From Chara braunii (lineage: Eukaryota > Streptophyta > Charophyceae > Charales > Characeae): DNA of 22,423 nt. The stretch is taken from positions 106,798 to 129,220 of the forward strand of contig BFEA01000472.1 of the NCBI GenBank assembly GCA_003427395.1. The letters are read 5' to 3'. The position numbers and the translations under genes are program-made. The notes under the pieces are model-generated. The model ran no database searches, was not told the DNA's origin, and was given only the letters and a program-made list of their open reading frames with translations. Within the stretch, counting starts at the first letter, position 1. Each line of letters starts with the position of its first letter. Below are positions 1-9,620 of this stretch, piece after piece.

Positions 1-600
1 TCGGCGCTGGACTCCTCCAGCGCTGTGCCTCATGGCCGATGAGCAGCGCAGCTGCAGTCTCGAAATGGCGCAGCAGGGAGTCTCCAAAATAGCGCAGCAG
101 CCAAGTTCCTGAACCAGCATAACGCTGGATTTCTCCTGGTACCTTCTGTCTCCAAACTGGGCAATGGCCCAGCTTAAGTAGTGCTGGGCCAGGACTGAAA
201 ATCCACGGCCTGCGTTCTGGACCGTGCAGATCGAAACTCCGATCCACGGTCCAGATCGCAGGCTTCGAAAACTGGTTCAGTCCTTGGCCTGAAACGGCCT
301 GCCTGGGTCCCTACCGGACGTCCAGGCCCTGTCCAGGATTAATCTTCCTGGTACCTGGTTTCAAACCGGTCCTGTGCGGACGTACCTGGCCTCAACGTCG
401 GCCTGGGTTCGAACAGGTCAAAATCTGTTCGAAAACAAAAGAAAAGGTCCAAACGTTTTTAGGAGCTCAGCCTCTGGGCCTGAATCTGGCCCTGGCCCTA
501 GAAGCGTGTACCTGGCCACAAAACGGACAAAGGTACACCCGTTAGAAAAACAGCAGCAAATAAATAAAATAAAGACTATAAAAATAATCTAAAGCTGGCG
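1..600. other. Non-coding repeat-like DNA with palindrome
   Basis: No coding region is convincing here. The sequence is built of recurring short words such as cctggcc, gcgcagcag and ggtccag. This gives it the look of an old, internally duplicated repeat, with a strong inverted repeat listed separately. The open frame at 374-592 has biased, low-complexity composition and no recognisable domain, so I do not treat it as a gene. Confidence 0.4.
187..290. repeat. Long imperfect palindrome (foldback)
   Basis: The arm at 209-226 (cctgcgttctggaccgtg) is the reverse complement of 245-262 with one mismatch. Inside it, gatcg (229-233) pairs with cgatc (240-244) around a 6-base loop. Outside it, the ggcc-aggactga block near 187-198 pairs imperfectly with tcagtccttggcct (277-290). 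The whole can fold into a hairpin of about 100 bases. It could be the core of a foldback or MITE-like element; no target duplication was identified. Confidence 0.6.
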
Positions 601-689
601 TTTTTCTGATGCAGGCCCAAGTAAAAATNCCATAGGGCCTTCAGGTTGCGGTGACGCGACCTGGGGGCCCTATTCCAACCTCGGGTCCC

Positions 690-1030
690 GTGAGGGGCCC
701 GTGTGTAGGCTTTCAGCATGTAACACTCCATGTGTTTGGAGTGATCTCATTGGCGCGTAGCATGTGTGTGACGCTGGATCTGCTTTCTCATTGCTCCGCG
801 GCCTTTCCCCGATGTGTCGGCCTCTCACTGCGTGTGCCCAGGGCGCAGCCACCTGAGCCCTGGGTTCAACTGTACGGCGCAGCTGCTGCTTCTGGAAGGA
901 GACAGAAGAGGCTCACGTTGCTCTGTAACCAACCGGCGTTCTGCAACTCTCTGATACCCGATATACGAAAAATGTCCGAAAGAGGCCTCACGTGGATATT
1001 CAGGCCCGCCTTCACTTAGGGTGGGCAAGA
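690..1030. repeat. Diverged dispersed repeat, copy 1
   Basis: This stretch shares an ordered series of short blocks with 3320-3605. The blocks include ctcattggcg, a second tctcattg, ctgtaaccaac followed by ggcg, and an end resembling ggcccg-cttcact-aggg-ggca. The order and spacing are kept although much of the sequence between has diverged. The open frames crossing it on both strands show no domain, so I read it as a non-coding repeat of unknown type. Confidence 0.45.
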
Positions 1031-1413
1031 GGCTTGCTGGGAGCCTGAGCCCAGCACTTTTGCATGCCCGAGAAGGGCCTTTGCTGGGCTCAGTCCTCGC
1101 ACTATAATTTCTCTTATGCACAAAAGCACACCCAGAGACCGGGAAACTTTTTTTCTTCTTTTTAAAGACTGGGGAACATCCGATAGTATTGAAGGTGAGG
1201 GATCAAATAAGAATGGCAAAGAAAAGGTGATAGACTGACCTGCAACAGCTGGCAAATGTTAGCGAGCACAAAAAACTTTACCCACCCAGAATAGTTAGTG
1301 CTCTTTTCCTTAGTCTAGCCAGAACTACAAACAGATCCATTCTTGGTCTTGCGTAGCACTGAAACATTCAGAGTTTCTGCCAAAGAGAGGGGAGAAGGAG
1401 AGGAAGAAAAAAA

Positions 1414-1564
1414 CAATTAGGAGACCAAAAACACTTGCTCAGTCACTCAATGGAAAGGAAGTTAGGGATCAAGGACAGAGGGGACGAGGGAGAGGGAAAG
1501 CACACAAATGTTCAATTAGGAGACCAAAACACTTTCTCAGTCACTCTATGGAAAGGAAGTTAGG
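1414..1564. repeat. Two-copy direct repeat, period 99
   Basis: Copies lie at 1414-1466 and 1513-1564. They share the words gagaccaaaa, cagtcactc and tggaaaggaagttagg, with a few substitutions and one single-base length change. This is a local duplication of non-coding DNA. Confidence 0.7.
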
Positions 1565-1617
1565 TATTAATTGGTTGGTTGAAGGACGGAAGGGAGACGG
1601 GGAGGAGAAGAGGGCAA

Positions 1618-1697
1618 GCAGGCAGTGCGATGGGAAGACCTTTCACTTGCTAGATCTAACTTGAAGCAGGCAGTGCGATGGAGAGACCTTTAACTCG
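1618..1697. repeat. Two-copy direct repeat, period 47
   Basis: Copies lie at 1618-1650 and 1665-1697. Both begin gcaggcagtgcgatgg and continue gacctt before diverging near the end. This is a local duplication, separate from the pair just upstream. Confidence 0.7.
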
Positions 1698-1932
1698 CGA
1701 GGAATGTGCACATGTATTTATGCCGCCGGCCTTCCAAAAGTGTAGCATACATGCACCTAATATTCAGTAGATGCCTCTGATTGATGTCATAAATACCTGC
1801 AAAGCAAATTATTGAACGAGCAGTTGCATTCAGAATCAATAGAGTTGTCACTGAGCTACGAATCAACTGCAAATTCGGACATCAGAAACACAAAGCTGCA
1901 AACCTGTACCAACTAACGTTATAATCCATCTT

Positions 1933-1949
1933 AGGATAGTTGACCTAAT
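1933..1949 (+). repeat. Left target-site duplication of U6 copy
   Basis: The sequence aggatagttgacctaat ends immediately before the first base of the U6-like sequence. It recurs at 2063-2079 with one mismatch. Long flanking duplications of this size are typical of LINE-driven retroposition. Confidence 0.8.
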
Positions 1950-2050
1950 GTCCTTTGGGACATCCGTTAAAAGTGGAATGATACAGAGAAGATTAGCATG
2001 GGCCCAGCACGAGGATGACATGCATAAATCGAAAAATGGTCCAAATAATT
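1950..2050 (+). pseudogene. U6: U6 snRNA retropseudogene
   Basis: This is a full-length copy of U6 spliceosomal RNA, the catalytic-core RNA that pairs with the 5' splice site and U2. The sequence shows a shortened 5' stem-loop (gtcctttgggac), the invariant ACAGAGA box with following gattagcatgg, the AGC triad region, the gaggatgaca segment and the 3' end aaatggtccaaat. It differs from the usual plant U6 at scattered places, including the 5' hairpin, the gggcccagcacg segment and the tail. The Pol III terminator is lost: aaataatt replaces a T run, followed by an A-rich tail (about 2051-2062). No clear plant upstream sequence element is present. Together with the 17-base flanking duplications this shows a retroposed, probably inactive copy. 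A diverged functional gene is less likely. Confidence 0.85.
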
Positions 2051-2062
2051 GAGAAAAGAAAA

Positions 2063-2079
2063 AGGATAGTCGACCTAAT
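2063..2079 (+). repeat. Right target-site duplication of U6 copy
   Basis: The sequence aggatagtcgacctaat repeats the 17 bases before the U6 copy with a single t-to-c change. It follows an A-rich tail (gagaaaagaaaa). Confidence 0.8.
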
Positions 2080-3319
2080 CCTTCCCAAGAAGAAGGGATG
2101 TTTCATATTTCGTTAGGCTCTTTGCGAGCAAACGGGACCCATCACATAAAAGATGAGTGTTGGATATTTGGGGCAGATCAGATTAAGATGATTAGATCCC
2201 TTAACCACATAAAACTGCGGTGGTTTCCTGTGTCCAGAGTCTTGGAACAGAAATCAAGGTGCATGGGACCTGTGGGACAGCTGCAATGTTCTTGCAGTTC
2301 TCTGCAGGCTGTAACACTAAACTAGGACAGTTTTGTAATTAATCTGAGTTCAGGATCATAACTGTCAATTAAAGAGGTCCTAAACTGACAAGGGCTTCTC
2401 TGTTAATTCCTTAAACTACTCCAGCTAGGGTTTCTGACAGCAGTGAAGCAGGCGCTTCAACTGCTGAGCTTGGTGACATCTGTATCTGTGCTGTGCGGGT
2501 TACGTGCTGCCATTTCTTCTTCTACAAGGCATCTGTTCTTCCTCTTCTTCAGGCTGGCTGTCCCTTCTTCATCCTGGTGCTGACGCTGATGGTTCTGAGG
2601 AGATTTTGAGACCGCACTGCAGCACCTGAGTGAGTTCTGAGCAGTGCTTGTGCTTCTGGGTTCTTTCAGAGGAGGCGCTGGTGGTCCTGCACGATACAGA
2701 GACTGGGCGCTCTGGTTTTGGGCTGAGCACCATAGCAAGTTATGGGAGGTTGTGTTGGGGGAAGGAAGGAAGACTTCAGACTTCTTGGTGAATTGAGTTT
2801 GTTCTCGGTGTTTTGTTCTCGGTTGTGATTCTTGGCTTCTTTTGTGATTCTGATTGAGCTGGAGAGTGGCGAGGTAATTTTCCGATGTGCATCTCCCTTT
2901 TCGGTGTGGTATGAATTCCTCTCCAAACCTTTTTTGTCATCGTGGCATGTGTACGGGAACATGCTGGTGGTCTGCGGAATTCTGCATTCGACGTCACATA
3001 CCACAACGGACGTTGACATGTGGTGTGACATGAAGGTATCCAAATTTCCGAAACGTATTACAGAGTGCATGCAATGGAAAAGGGGGGAAGTCTATCAATG
3101 CATTCATATTGTTTTGTTAGGAACTCGTGGCGACTTTACAAGTTGTTATGTGTCCCCACATCATAGGCTCAAGATGGGATCCAAGACATTCATTACCGTA
3201 GGATTACTTGGTGGGGTTGGCTGTAATTCTGCAGCTGCTGCTGCTGCACTGTAAATCTCCAGCTACAGCTTCTCTTTCTCTGCATGTCTGCACCCAGGCC
3301 CATTCAGACAGTCGGTTGG
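2080..3319. other. No recognisable gene
   Basis: Several open frames of 75-140 codons occur on both strands (for example 2832-3254 plus and 2666-3070 minus). They overlap one another, have no known domain and no coherent composition. They are best explained as chance frames in DNA that is moderately rich in G and T. No splice-supported exon chain could be seen by eye. Confidence 0.4.
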
Positions 3320-3605
3320 GACTGCAGCATGGAGGCTGCCCAACTGTGCGACGTGGCTGCTGTCGCACACTGCCTCCTCATTGGCGTACGGAGGCCCAGC
3401 CACATCGCTCTCTGCATTCTCATTGGCCAAGAGCCTCTGGCCACCTCGCTGCTGGAGTGAGCCAGAGGCTCCTTATGCCGTGCTCACACAGGCGCTATTC
3501 TGTAACCAACTGGCGCGTGGAAACTGTCTGGTGCCCATATGCAGAAACTGGAATGTAGGGGCGCTTGGTTGAAATCTGGCCCGTCTTCACTAGGGGGGGC
3601 ACGTA
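3320..3605. repeat. Diverged dispersed repeat, copy 2
   Basis: This stretch is related to 690-1030 by an ordered set of shared blocks: cctcattggcg, ttctcattgg, ttctgtaaccaac with ggcg, and ggcccgtcttcactagggggggca. It stops close to where the minus-strand retrotransposon remnant begins. It could therefore be part of that element's non-coding end or an adjacent insertion. Confidence 0.45.
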
Positions 3606-3649
3606 GCTGGTTTGGGGCCCTTTGGGCTTAAAAGGGCTGTGGTCGAGCG

Positions 3650-4985
3650 GCCATGTGAGGGCCAGTTCTTGCGTTGCGATCCCCTTAGGTAAGTGCGTAG
3701 GTGACCAGGGATTCTAATCACAAAGGAGGGTCCATCCGGATCACTACCCAATATATTAAGACTTCCCAAGGACCGAAATACTGAGGCATTAGCTCACTAG
3801 CCTTAACCCAGACTCATTCTCCTACCTGAAATGTGGACTGTCGTCTGTGCTTATTCTCATAAGCAATCATATCCTGCTGAGCTTTCTTGATATGCTTGAC
3901 AGCCTTCTGCAACAGCTTCTCATACTGGACACCAAATTCAATCGTTCCAGGAGTTCCAGCTGGTCGGTTTTCAGGAAGGAGAAAGTCTAATGCCGATCTA
4001 GGTTTCCACCCTAAGTACAGCTCATTCGGAGAGACGCCGATGGTGCTGTGAACTGCGTTATTGTACAGGTTGGCGATGAGAGGAAGTTTCTAATCCAAAT
4101 CCTCTTGGTTGGGCATGATGTAATGCCATAGCAGGTGCTGTACCACGCAGTTCATCTGTTTCGCTTGGCAGTTGGCTTCGAGATGATTTCCTAAAGTCAT
4201 TCGGAGTTGGCTTCCCATCTGTTCGGCCGCTTTCTTCTACATCTCACTGGTAAAATGGACGTCTCTGTCACTAACTATTGACTTCAGCAGTCCCAAACCA
4301 CCCAGATATCCATAAATAACTCTATAACGTGCTCAGTCTTTGCAGGTTCTGGCATGGCAGTTAGTCTAGCATACTTGGTGAACCTGTCAACTATAACAAA
4401 TATGTCCCTTATCACTCTTACTGGTCACGAGGGCGTACATGAAGTCCATGGATATGCTTTGTCCCGGACCAGTTGGAATAGGCAGGGACTTGAATAACCT
4501 AAGCGGTGCTCGAGTTCTCGACTTATCCCACTGACAAACTTGACAAGTTCGCATGTATTGTCTCGCATCATCAATCATAGAAGGCCAGGTTAGCACTAGT
4601 CTTCTTGTACCTGAAATGTCCCGTTGCATCGTGACACTCTCCTAGAAATAAACTATGCAAAGACTCACTAGACGGTACGCATAGTCTTTTGAACCCGACT
4701 TTCTCAAGAAAAAGCAGCCCATCCATCATCACAAACTCGTCTGATGTGGCCTTATCTTGGGCCTCAAGCTTGCGTATGATGTCCATCATAACGGGGTCTT
4801 CCTCATAGGGGAAGTGCTGCTCGAATTTTTGTCCATCATAACGGGGTCTTCCTCGTAGGGGAAGTGCGTTGGTGACCAGGGCTGCTCAGCGCTTGCGTAT
4901 GATGTCCATCACAACGAGGTCTGCAAGAACACTTCCTTAGGGGAAGTGCTGCTCGAATTTTTGTTATTTCATATCGTTACTGGAT
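3650..4985 (-). pseudogene. Ty3/gypsy integrase remnant (element A)
   Basis: This was the DNA-joining enzyme of an LTR retrotransposon. Read on the minus strand from about 4985 downward, it shows an H2C2 zinc finger: HDATGHF near 4620-4640, and CQVC near 4525-4535 in another frame. It continues with a core beginning ISMDF (first acidic residue present, near 4440-4450) and a second acidic segment SDRD (about 4260). The C-terminal region has the motif LYNNAVHSTIGVSPNELYLG (about 4010-4070) and ends with a YFGPWEV-type block near 3760. Stops and at least three frameshifts interrupt it, so it is a pseudogene. The 3' end stops near 3650 without a visible polypurine tract or LTR. Its sequence differs from elements B and C, so it belongs to another Ty3/gypsy family. 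Confidence 0.85.
4781..4963. repeat. Nested local duplications inside element A
   Basis: The block at 4781-4816 (gtccatcataacggggtctt and on) is repeated at 4831-4866 with one change. The word gaagtgctgctcgaattttt occurs at 4811-4830 and again at 4942-4961. The word gcttgcgtatgatgtccatc occurs at about 4768-4787 and 4891-4910. The copies overlap and interlock, suggesting more than one slippage or repair event in the region just before the integrase zinc finger. Confidence 0.8.
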
Positions 4986-5210
4986 ATCACTGTTAAGTAG
5001 CTCAGAATGTGATACAGAGTTGACCTCCGTTAACTCAACAGGTTGTGCCTGCTTTGGCTTTGTGACACAGGTCACCGCTGCCTGCAAGATCTTACAGACT
5101 TTTTGGACTTCATCAACTTCGGCTATCGATTGATAGCAGGTCAGTTTGCGACTCAACTTCTACCTATTTCTGTATCTCAAACCTAAAAACTTAGCCATAT
5201 GGCATTGGGG
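4986..5210 (-). pseudogene. Possible linker of element A polyprotein
   Basis: On the minus strand this stretch reads for about 70 codons with only one or two stops, in line with the integrase remnant. It lies where the connection between RNase H and integrase would be. I see no RNase H motif in it, and assignment rests on position alone. It may equally be unrelated DNA. Confidence 0.35.
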
Positions 5211-6544
5211 GTGTCCCTGGGATTTTATCCGGTTTATTTCAAAAGGGTCATTCAAACGGATTGACTGTCATTCAAGGGGTAATCAAACAATGGTTGGGGC
5301 TTTGGTGCGAGCTAAGAGGGCTTGACTTATAGGAAATGGTAAAGTTGACTCCATTTGGCGCATGTAGAATGTGACTTTTGTTTGCATGTCTGTGTGCATC
5401 GTGCATGTTAGTTGTCGGAGCTTGATGTGGTTGTCTGCGATGCTTTGACTGAATGTCTGTGAAGTGTGAAGGACAAGCTACATATGAGACTGTGAGAGAG
5501 AACCTGATGTTGCACGACCTTTTTACTTGATTCATCATTTATCTTTCTTTACTTGCCCCTTATGTTTATAATACTTTATATTTATCTTAGACATCAAGGG
5601 AAGAGTCAGATCTTGCTTGTTTGTTTGTCTAGTCAGACGTTGGTCTTGAACCTGGAATTCGTGGTCCTTGTCCAAGACATTCCAGGTTCCTGTCCAGCAC
5701 AAAAGCCTCCCCCCTTATATGTTGGACACGTACGCCTTGCCCATCACCACGCTCCGCCTAAAGGCCAGACACGCCTCGATGGCTGAACGACTTATCTTTT
5801 AGCCATTCTACATCAAGAAGGAGGCATCCTTCATGATAGTCCGTTCTCGACATTTGAGTGTCGTGCGCAACCCTGAACCCACAAAAGGTCACGCGATTGT
5901 GGGGAATGCATGAAGCGTCGCCATTACAGTTGATTGTGTGTGTACGCATGATTGAACGATTGTGGTCTCTTTTGCGTCTGCGTTTCTCTTATGCATTTTC
6001 ACATGGGCCACACTCTGATGTCTATGTGTATTATGAGTTATGGGTTGGAATGTTCGCGAAGGGACTAGGCATAGAGAGAGTCATGCTTGAATATTATGTT
6101 TGTGAACGAATAAGACGTGTGGCAGCTGTGATGTCCTAGTTGATTGGCGTAAGGCCGCACGTGGGAGATTACCGCCCCAAGCACCGGTTCGCGTGCGGGT
6201 TTGATCAGGCGTGACCGCGCATACCCCCTATGCTGCAGCGAATGAGAGACGCCCTCGGTTGGTCCACCTCTGCGATTGCATGTAAAAGCTTTCGTACTGT
6301 GGACTAGTGGCCCGATGGGGATACGCCCACCCAAGGGATGGTGACAGCTCCTGCCAGTGAAGGTAATTTGTACCTCGCGGGACCCTATCCTGTCGTAGGG
6401 ACCCGTGACAGGTATAGCTGGCGCACTTGGCCGGAGCGGCGAAGCTCCCTATCTGTATGCGACGTGTCGAATCATGCGTGACGTGGCCAGGAAGGTCCCT
6501 CTCTTGTGGGGACCATGCGCTCAACAGCGAGGCATTGGATCATT
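5211..6544. other. No recognisable gene
   Basis: Short overlapping frames occur on both strands but none has a recognisable domain. The last 400 bases (about 6130-6540) are richer in G and C and lie directly against the truncated 5' edge of element B. Nothing else can be assigned. Confidence 0.4.
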
Positions 6545-7095
6545 GACAGCACTATCTTTTGGGACGTCGTTTCGTGGTCTTCTCAGATCATGAGACCTTG
6601 AAATGGATCAAGGAGCAAACCATCTTGTCCCCTACGTTCACTCACTGGTTCCTAGAGATTGACAATTTTTATTTTAAATTGAAACATAAAAAGGGTTGTT
6701 ATAATCGAGTTGTTGATGCATTGTCTCGCCACCCCGACTATATGACTTGCCTTGTTAACTCCTATGACCTCAAGAAGAAACTAAAGGAGGAACTCGTGGA
6801 GCAAACTGCCAAGGACCCGGATCTTAGCCCAATCCTTGAGCAGTTGCGGGCTGACCTCACCAATCAGCGTGCTTTTCACAAATATGAAGGATTTGTTTTC
6901 CGACGTTATGGAAAGAATGACCGTTTGTGTGTACCCAACCATGAGCCTCTCCGCACACACTTCTTGGACTTGGCTCATGGTCGGCGTGGACACTTCAGCA
7001 TGGCAAAGACTTGCGGAAACCTATTACAACATTTTGATTGGGCTAGTATGAAAGGATCTCATGAAAAAAATGTGGTTTTGTGTCAAGTCTATTAA
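6545..7095 (+). pseudogene. RNase H end and integrase zinc finger (element B)
   Basis: The frame opens with RHYLLG-like residues followed by RRFVVFSDHETLKWIKEQ, the last part of a Ty3/gypsy RNase H including its late aspartate (SDHE). Then come YNRVVDALSRHP, which marks the end of that domain, and a linker. The integrase H2C2 finger is visible as LAHGRRGHF and CQVY. The second cysteine of the CxxC pair is replaced by tyrosine (7090-7092), and a TAA stop follows at once (7093-7095), so zinc binding and the reading frame are both lost. The fragment lacks the early RNase H acidic residues because the element is truncated at its left edge. Confidence 0.88.
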
Positions 7096-7760
7096 CGAAT
7101 CAAACCATCAAGACAAAAGTCCATGGGGCTGCTTAAATCTCTTCCCATTCCCAACGGTCTCAAAGAGTCTGTCTCTATCGGCTTCACAGACATGGAAAAG
7201 ATAAGTAAGAATGCTTATTCGCAAGTGATGGTGATTGTTGATCGTTTTTTCAAATTCCTAAATCTAATTTCATTGCCACCTCATGCTCCAACTGAAGTTG
7301 TGATCCGTGAGTTCCACCGAAGTACATTCTGGAGTTCGGAACCCCGAAAACCCTTGTGAGTGATCAGCACCCGCGCTTCATAAGTACTGAATGAAAGGAC
7401 TTCACGACCCGACTCCCTGACCTCAAATTGAGCATGACATATGATCGACATCCCGAAGCCAACGGTTTGCCTGAGGAGATTAACCAGACCGTGTTTCAAC
7501 TTCTCCGTGCTTTAATCACTCCGGATCAGGAAACATGGGATGAAGAGTTGTGTTCATTCAAGGGGTTGTACAACAACTTCATCCATTCTTCCATCAGCAT
7601 GACGCCAAACAGGCTGCATTACGGTTGGCAAATTCATAATCCGCTCTCCTACTTATTCCCTGAGCAGCCGGCTGGTCTAACACCTAGCAGACCTGGCTTT
7701 AGTGCCAAGTATGATCGCTTGCTCAAGGTTGCCATTGCACCAATGACCAAGTGACAACAC
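7096..7760 (+). pseudogene. Integrase catalytic core remnant (element B)
   Basis: After the stop the frame resumes at 7123 with MGLLKSLPIPNG and a core start SVSIGF. The family's first catalytic aspartate is glycine here (7180-7182), which would abolish strand transfer. A frameshift near 7310 moves the second acidic segment (VSD, around 7359-7367) to another frame, followed by a stop. A third segment (7428-7754) reads HPEANGLPEEINQ, ELCSFKGLYNNFIHSS and MTPNRLHYGW, the end of the core and the start of the C-terminal domain. Compared with element C this copy keeps the stretch around 7650-7800 that C has lost. Confidence 0.88.
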
Positions 7761-8360
7761 GCCATGACCCATCATGCGAATAAGAAACGCCAACCTTCGA
7801 CTATTAAAGTGGGAAGTTATGTCTGGTCAAGATGTCTGAATTTTCGGAAGAAGAGGGAGTGTCACGCAAGCTTCTCCCTCTCTATTATGGTCCGTGGGAA
7901 GTTCTAGACGTGATTGGCAATGATGCTTTCGGTCCTTTATATGTAATTGTCATGCCTCCTCATCTGCACACGTACCCTGTCTTTCATGCATAAAAGTTGT
8001 ATATATATCGTGACGTTGAGTCCTTGACTATCGTGAAGACATGATTACTCGTGCAATCAATGGCGGTCAAGAGATCGATAAAATAAAAAAACACTACGGG
8101 AAGGGACGTAACAGATAATATCTGATTCACTTCACGTATGACCTGTTAGACGATCTCTATTCGATCTTAAAAAAGGAACTGTTGCGCAACGCACCTCGTG
8201 TTGTTAAAGCGTACGAGCGACAAATAGCCTCCAATGTTGTACCAAAAATCTCTGCAAAACTCACTGCTACTCAGAACTCGTTAAATCTCTTCGCAATGTT
8301 CGCTTACGATGCGTTTGTCGGGGACTCAGAATGAGTTACTCGCTCAAAGGGACCTCACTC
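7761..8360 (+). pseudogene. Integrase C-terminus with degraded chromodomain (element B)
   Basis: Beginning near 7800 a shifted frame reads KVGSYV, then RKLLPLYYGPWEVLDVIG and FGPLYVIVMPPHLHTYPVFHA, the usual GPY/F-type integrase tail. Further on, about 8050-8240 gives HYGKGRNR, a stop, then YLIHFTYDLLDD and ELLRNAPRVVKAYERQ. The order of an aromatic-rich strand, an acidic segment and a terminal helix resembles the chromodomains of chromoviruses, which direct insertion into heterochromatin by reading histone methyl marks. The assignment rests on my reading of this pattern and is moderate. Stops break the region, and it ends against the polypurine tract. Confidence 0.6.
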
Positions 8361-8375
8361 TTGAGAGGGGGGTAG
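8361..8375 (+). other. Polypurine tract of element B
   Basis: The sequence ttgagaggggggtag lies directly before the TGTAAC start of the LTR. A purine-rich run at this place primes plus-strand DNA synthesis in LTR retroelements. Confidence 0.8.
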
Positions 8376-9620
8376 TGTAACGACCTGCGAAACACAGACT
8401 CAGAGACACAACTCCTCATGGAATGTATGCCTTACCGAGTTTCCCGCTTGTTTACGAGTTTTCTAAGTCTGTGTGGGTGCATGCTTGCTGGTCTGCATGC
8501 CTCTCTGATTGCTTATCGCCTTGAGTGTGTGTGTGACCCGCAAGGGCAATTGGTTGTTCGGAAAAGCCTGAAGGGCCAGTACTTACCTGTCGCCGTGACA
8601 TCGAGTGTTGCAGCTGGGAAAACACTCAAGTGGTGAGGAAAGAGGCAGTGACACTTAGAACAGCGGAAAAAAGTCATGTAGCAAACATGCCAATGCCACA
8701 CCAAGTAGAGGTAGATGTGCCGGGTACTCGAGGCCAAGCAGAAGAAGACAAAAGTTGGCATTTTTAGAGGCCGAGTAGTTGTAGGTTAGGTCTTGGCGGT
8801 ACCAGTCCAACCAGTTTGAGTCTAGGGCCTGTACGGGCAATATCAGAGTCCGCAATGATCTTTCCCTCCGAAAGGGAGGAGGTACCAGTTGCTTGGAGGC
8901 CGTGCGCCTTAGGAAGTCACTCGCCAAGAGGCAAGCAGGCCGCTATATCTCCAGGAGGAGCAAGGTTCTCCTCCTCATTGTCGGTGTGCAAGTTCGGCGA
9001 CACACTAGTTGGAGCGCTGGCTGGAACAGCGCTAGCTTGGAGCACCCCTGCTAGGGAAGGAGCAAGGACATGAGGAGGAAGAAGACCAGGACTAGGAAGG
9101 GGGAGCGCCAGAGGTAATTACCTGGCTATGGTGGTTGCCATCCTCATCACCTTGGTGGGCGCTGCAGCAAGAAGGCCCCAGCGGGGGTAGAGCTACACCA
9201 AGAAGCTTCAAGGCTGAGTTAGGCATGGCGGCTTGAGTTGTCTTCTGCACATCAGGGCAAGGCCCTAGCAGTCCGCCATAGCCTAGGCCTTCGAGAAGAG
9301 GAAGGAGGAGGGTGGCATGGCTATGGTGGACCTCATGTGATACCTGCAGTGAGAGAAGGATTCGGACATTGATTCTAGTTCAGCCATTCAACATTATTAT
9401 TATTATTTCTTGATTGAATAAGAGGGGAGGGGATAAGGAAGAGGAGAGTTATTGGCGAAGAAGAAGAGCATTATCATTGGTCTATGCTTGTGTAGATCAT
9501 CTTCTTCTTCTTCTTCTTCTTTCCCTTTCTCTCCTCTAAGTTCACTCATTTCTTTCTGCAGTTGGACGACATTGTACTTTCTGATGAATGTGCACTTTGA
9601 AATTGGCTAGGATCATAACA
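8376..9620 (+). repeat. 3' LTR of element B
   Basis: The LTR begins TGTAACGACC right after the polypurine tract and ends GATCATAACA, giving TG...CA termini and a length of 1245 bases. It aligns along its length with 10889-12145. Shared landmarks include ttctaagtctgtgtg, gagtgtgtgtgtgacccgcaa, gatgtgccgggtactcgaggcc, ccctccgaaagggaggaggtacc, and a run of ttc triplets followed by ggacgacattgtactttctg. The pyrimidine-rich tract near 9499-9536 may form part of the leader after the transcription start. No clear TATA box was found. Confidence 0.85.

Larger units (their letters stand above)
1031..1949. other. No gene; local direct repeats
   Basis: No domain-bearing frame is seen. A block at 1414-1466 (starting caattaggagaccaaaa) recurs at 1513-1564 with few differences. 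A second block at 1618-1650 (starting gcaggcagtgcgatgg) recurs at 1665-1697. The surrounding DNA is purine-rich. The rest of the interval holds nothing I recognise. Confidence 0.5.
6545..9620 (+). mobile_element. 5'-truncated Ty3/gypsy element B (pol end plus 3' LTR)
   Basis: The right part of an LTR retrotransposon is present in order: RNase H end, integrase, chromodomain-like tail, polypurine tract, LTR. Gag, protease, reverse transcriptase and most of RNase H are missing. Unrelated DNA joins abruptly near 6545, within the HYLLG-type segment of RNase H. The coding part closely resembles element C, and the LTR matches the LTR of C, so B and C are members of one family in the same orientation. 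Confidence 0.85.

Noticed and set aside
651-1255. Overlapping frames on both strands that might be a gene
   Set aside because: No domain, both strands open to a similar extent, and the sequence is related to the repeat at 3320-3605.
2832-3254. Frame of 140 codons ending in an alanine run
   Set aside because: The alanine run is from a gct/gca triplet repeat, there is no domain, and an overlapping minus frame is equally long.
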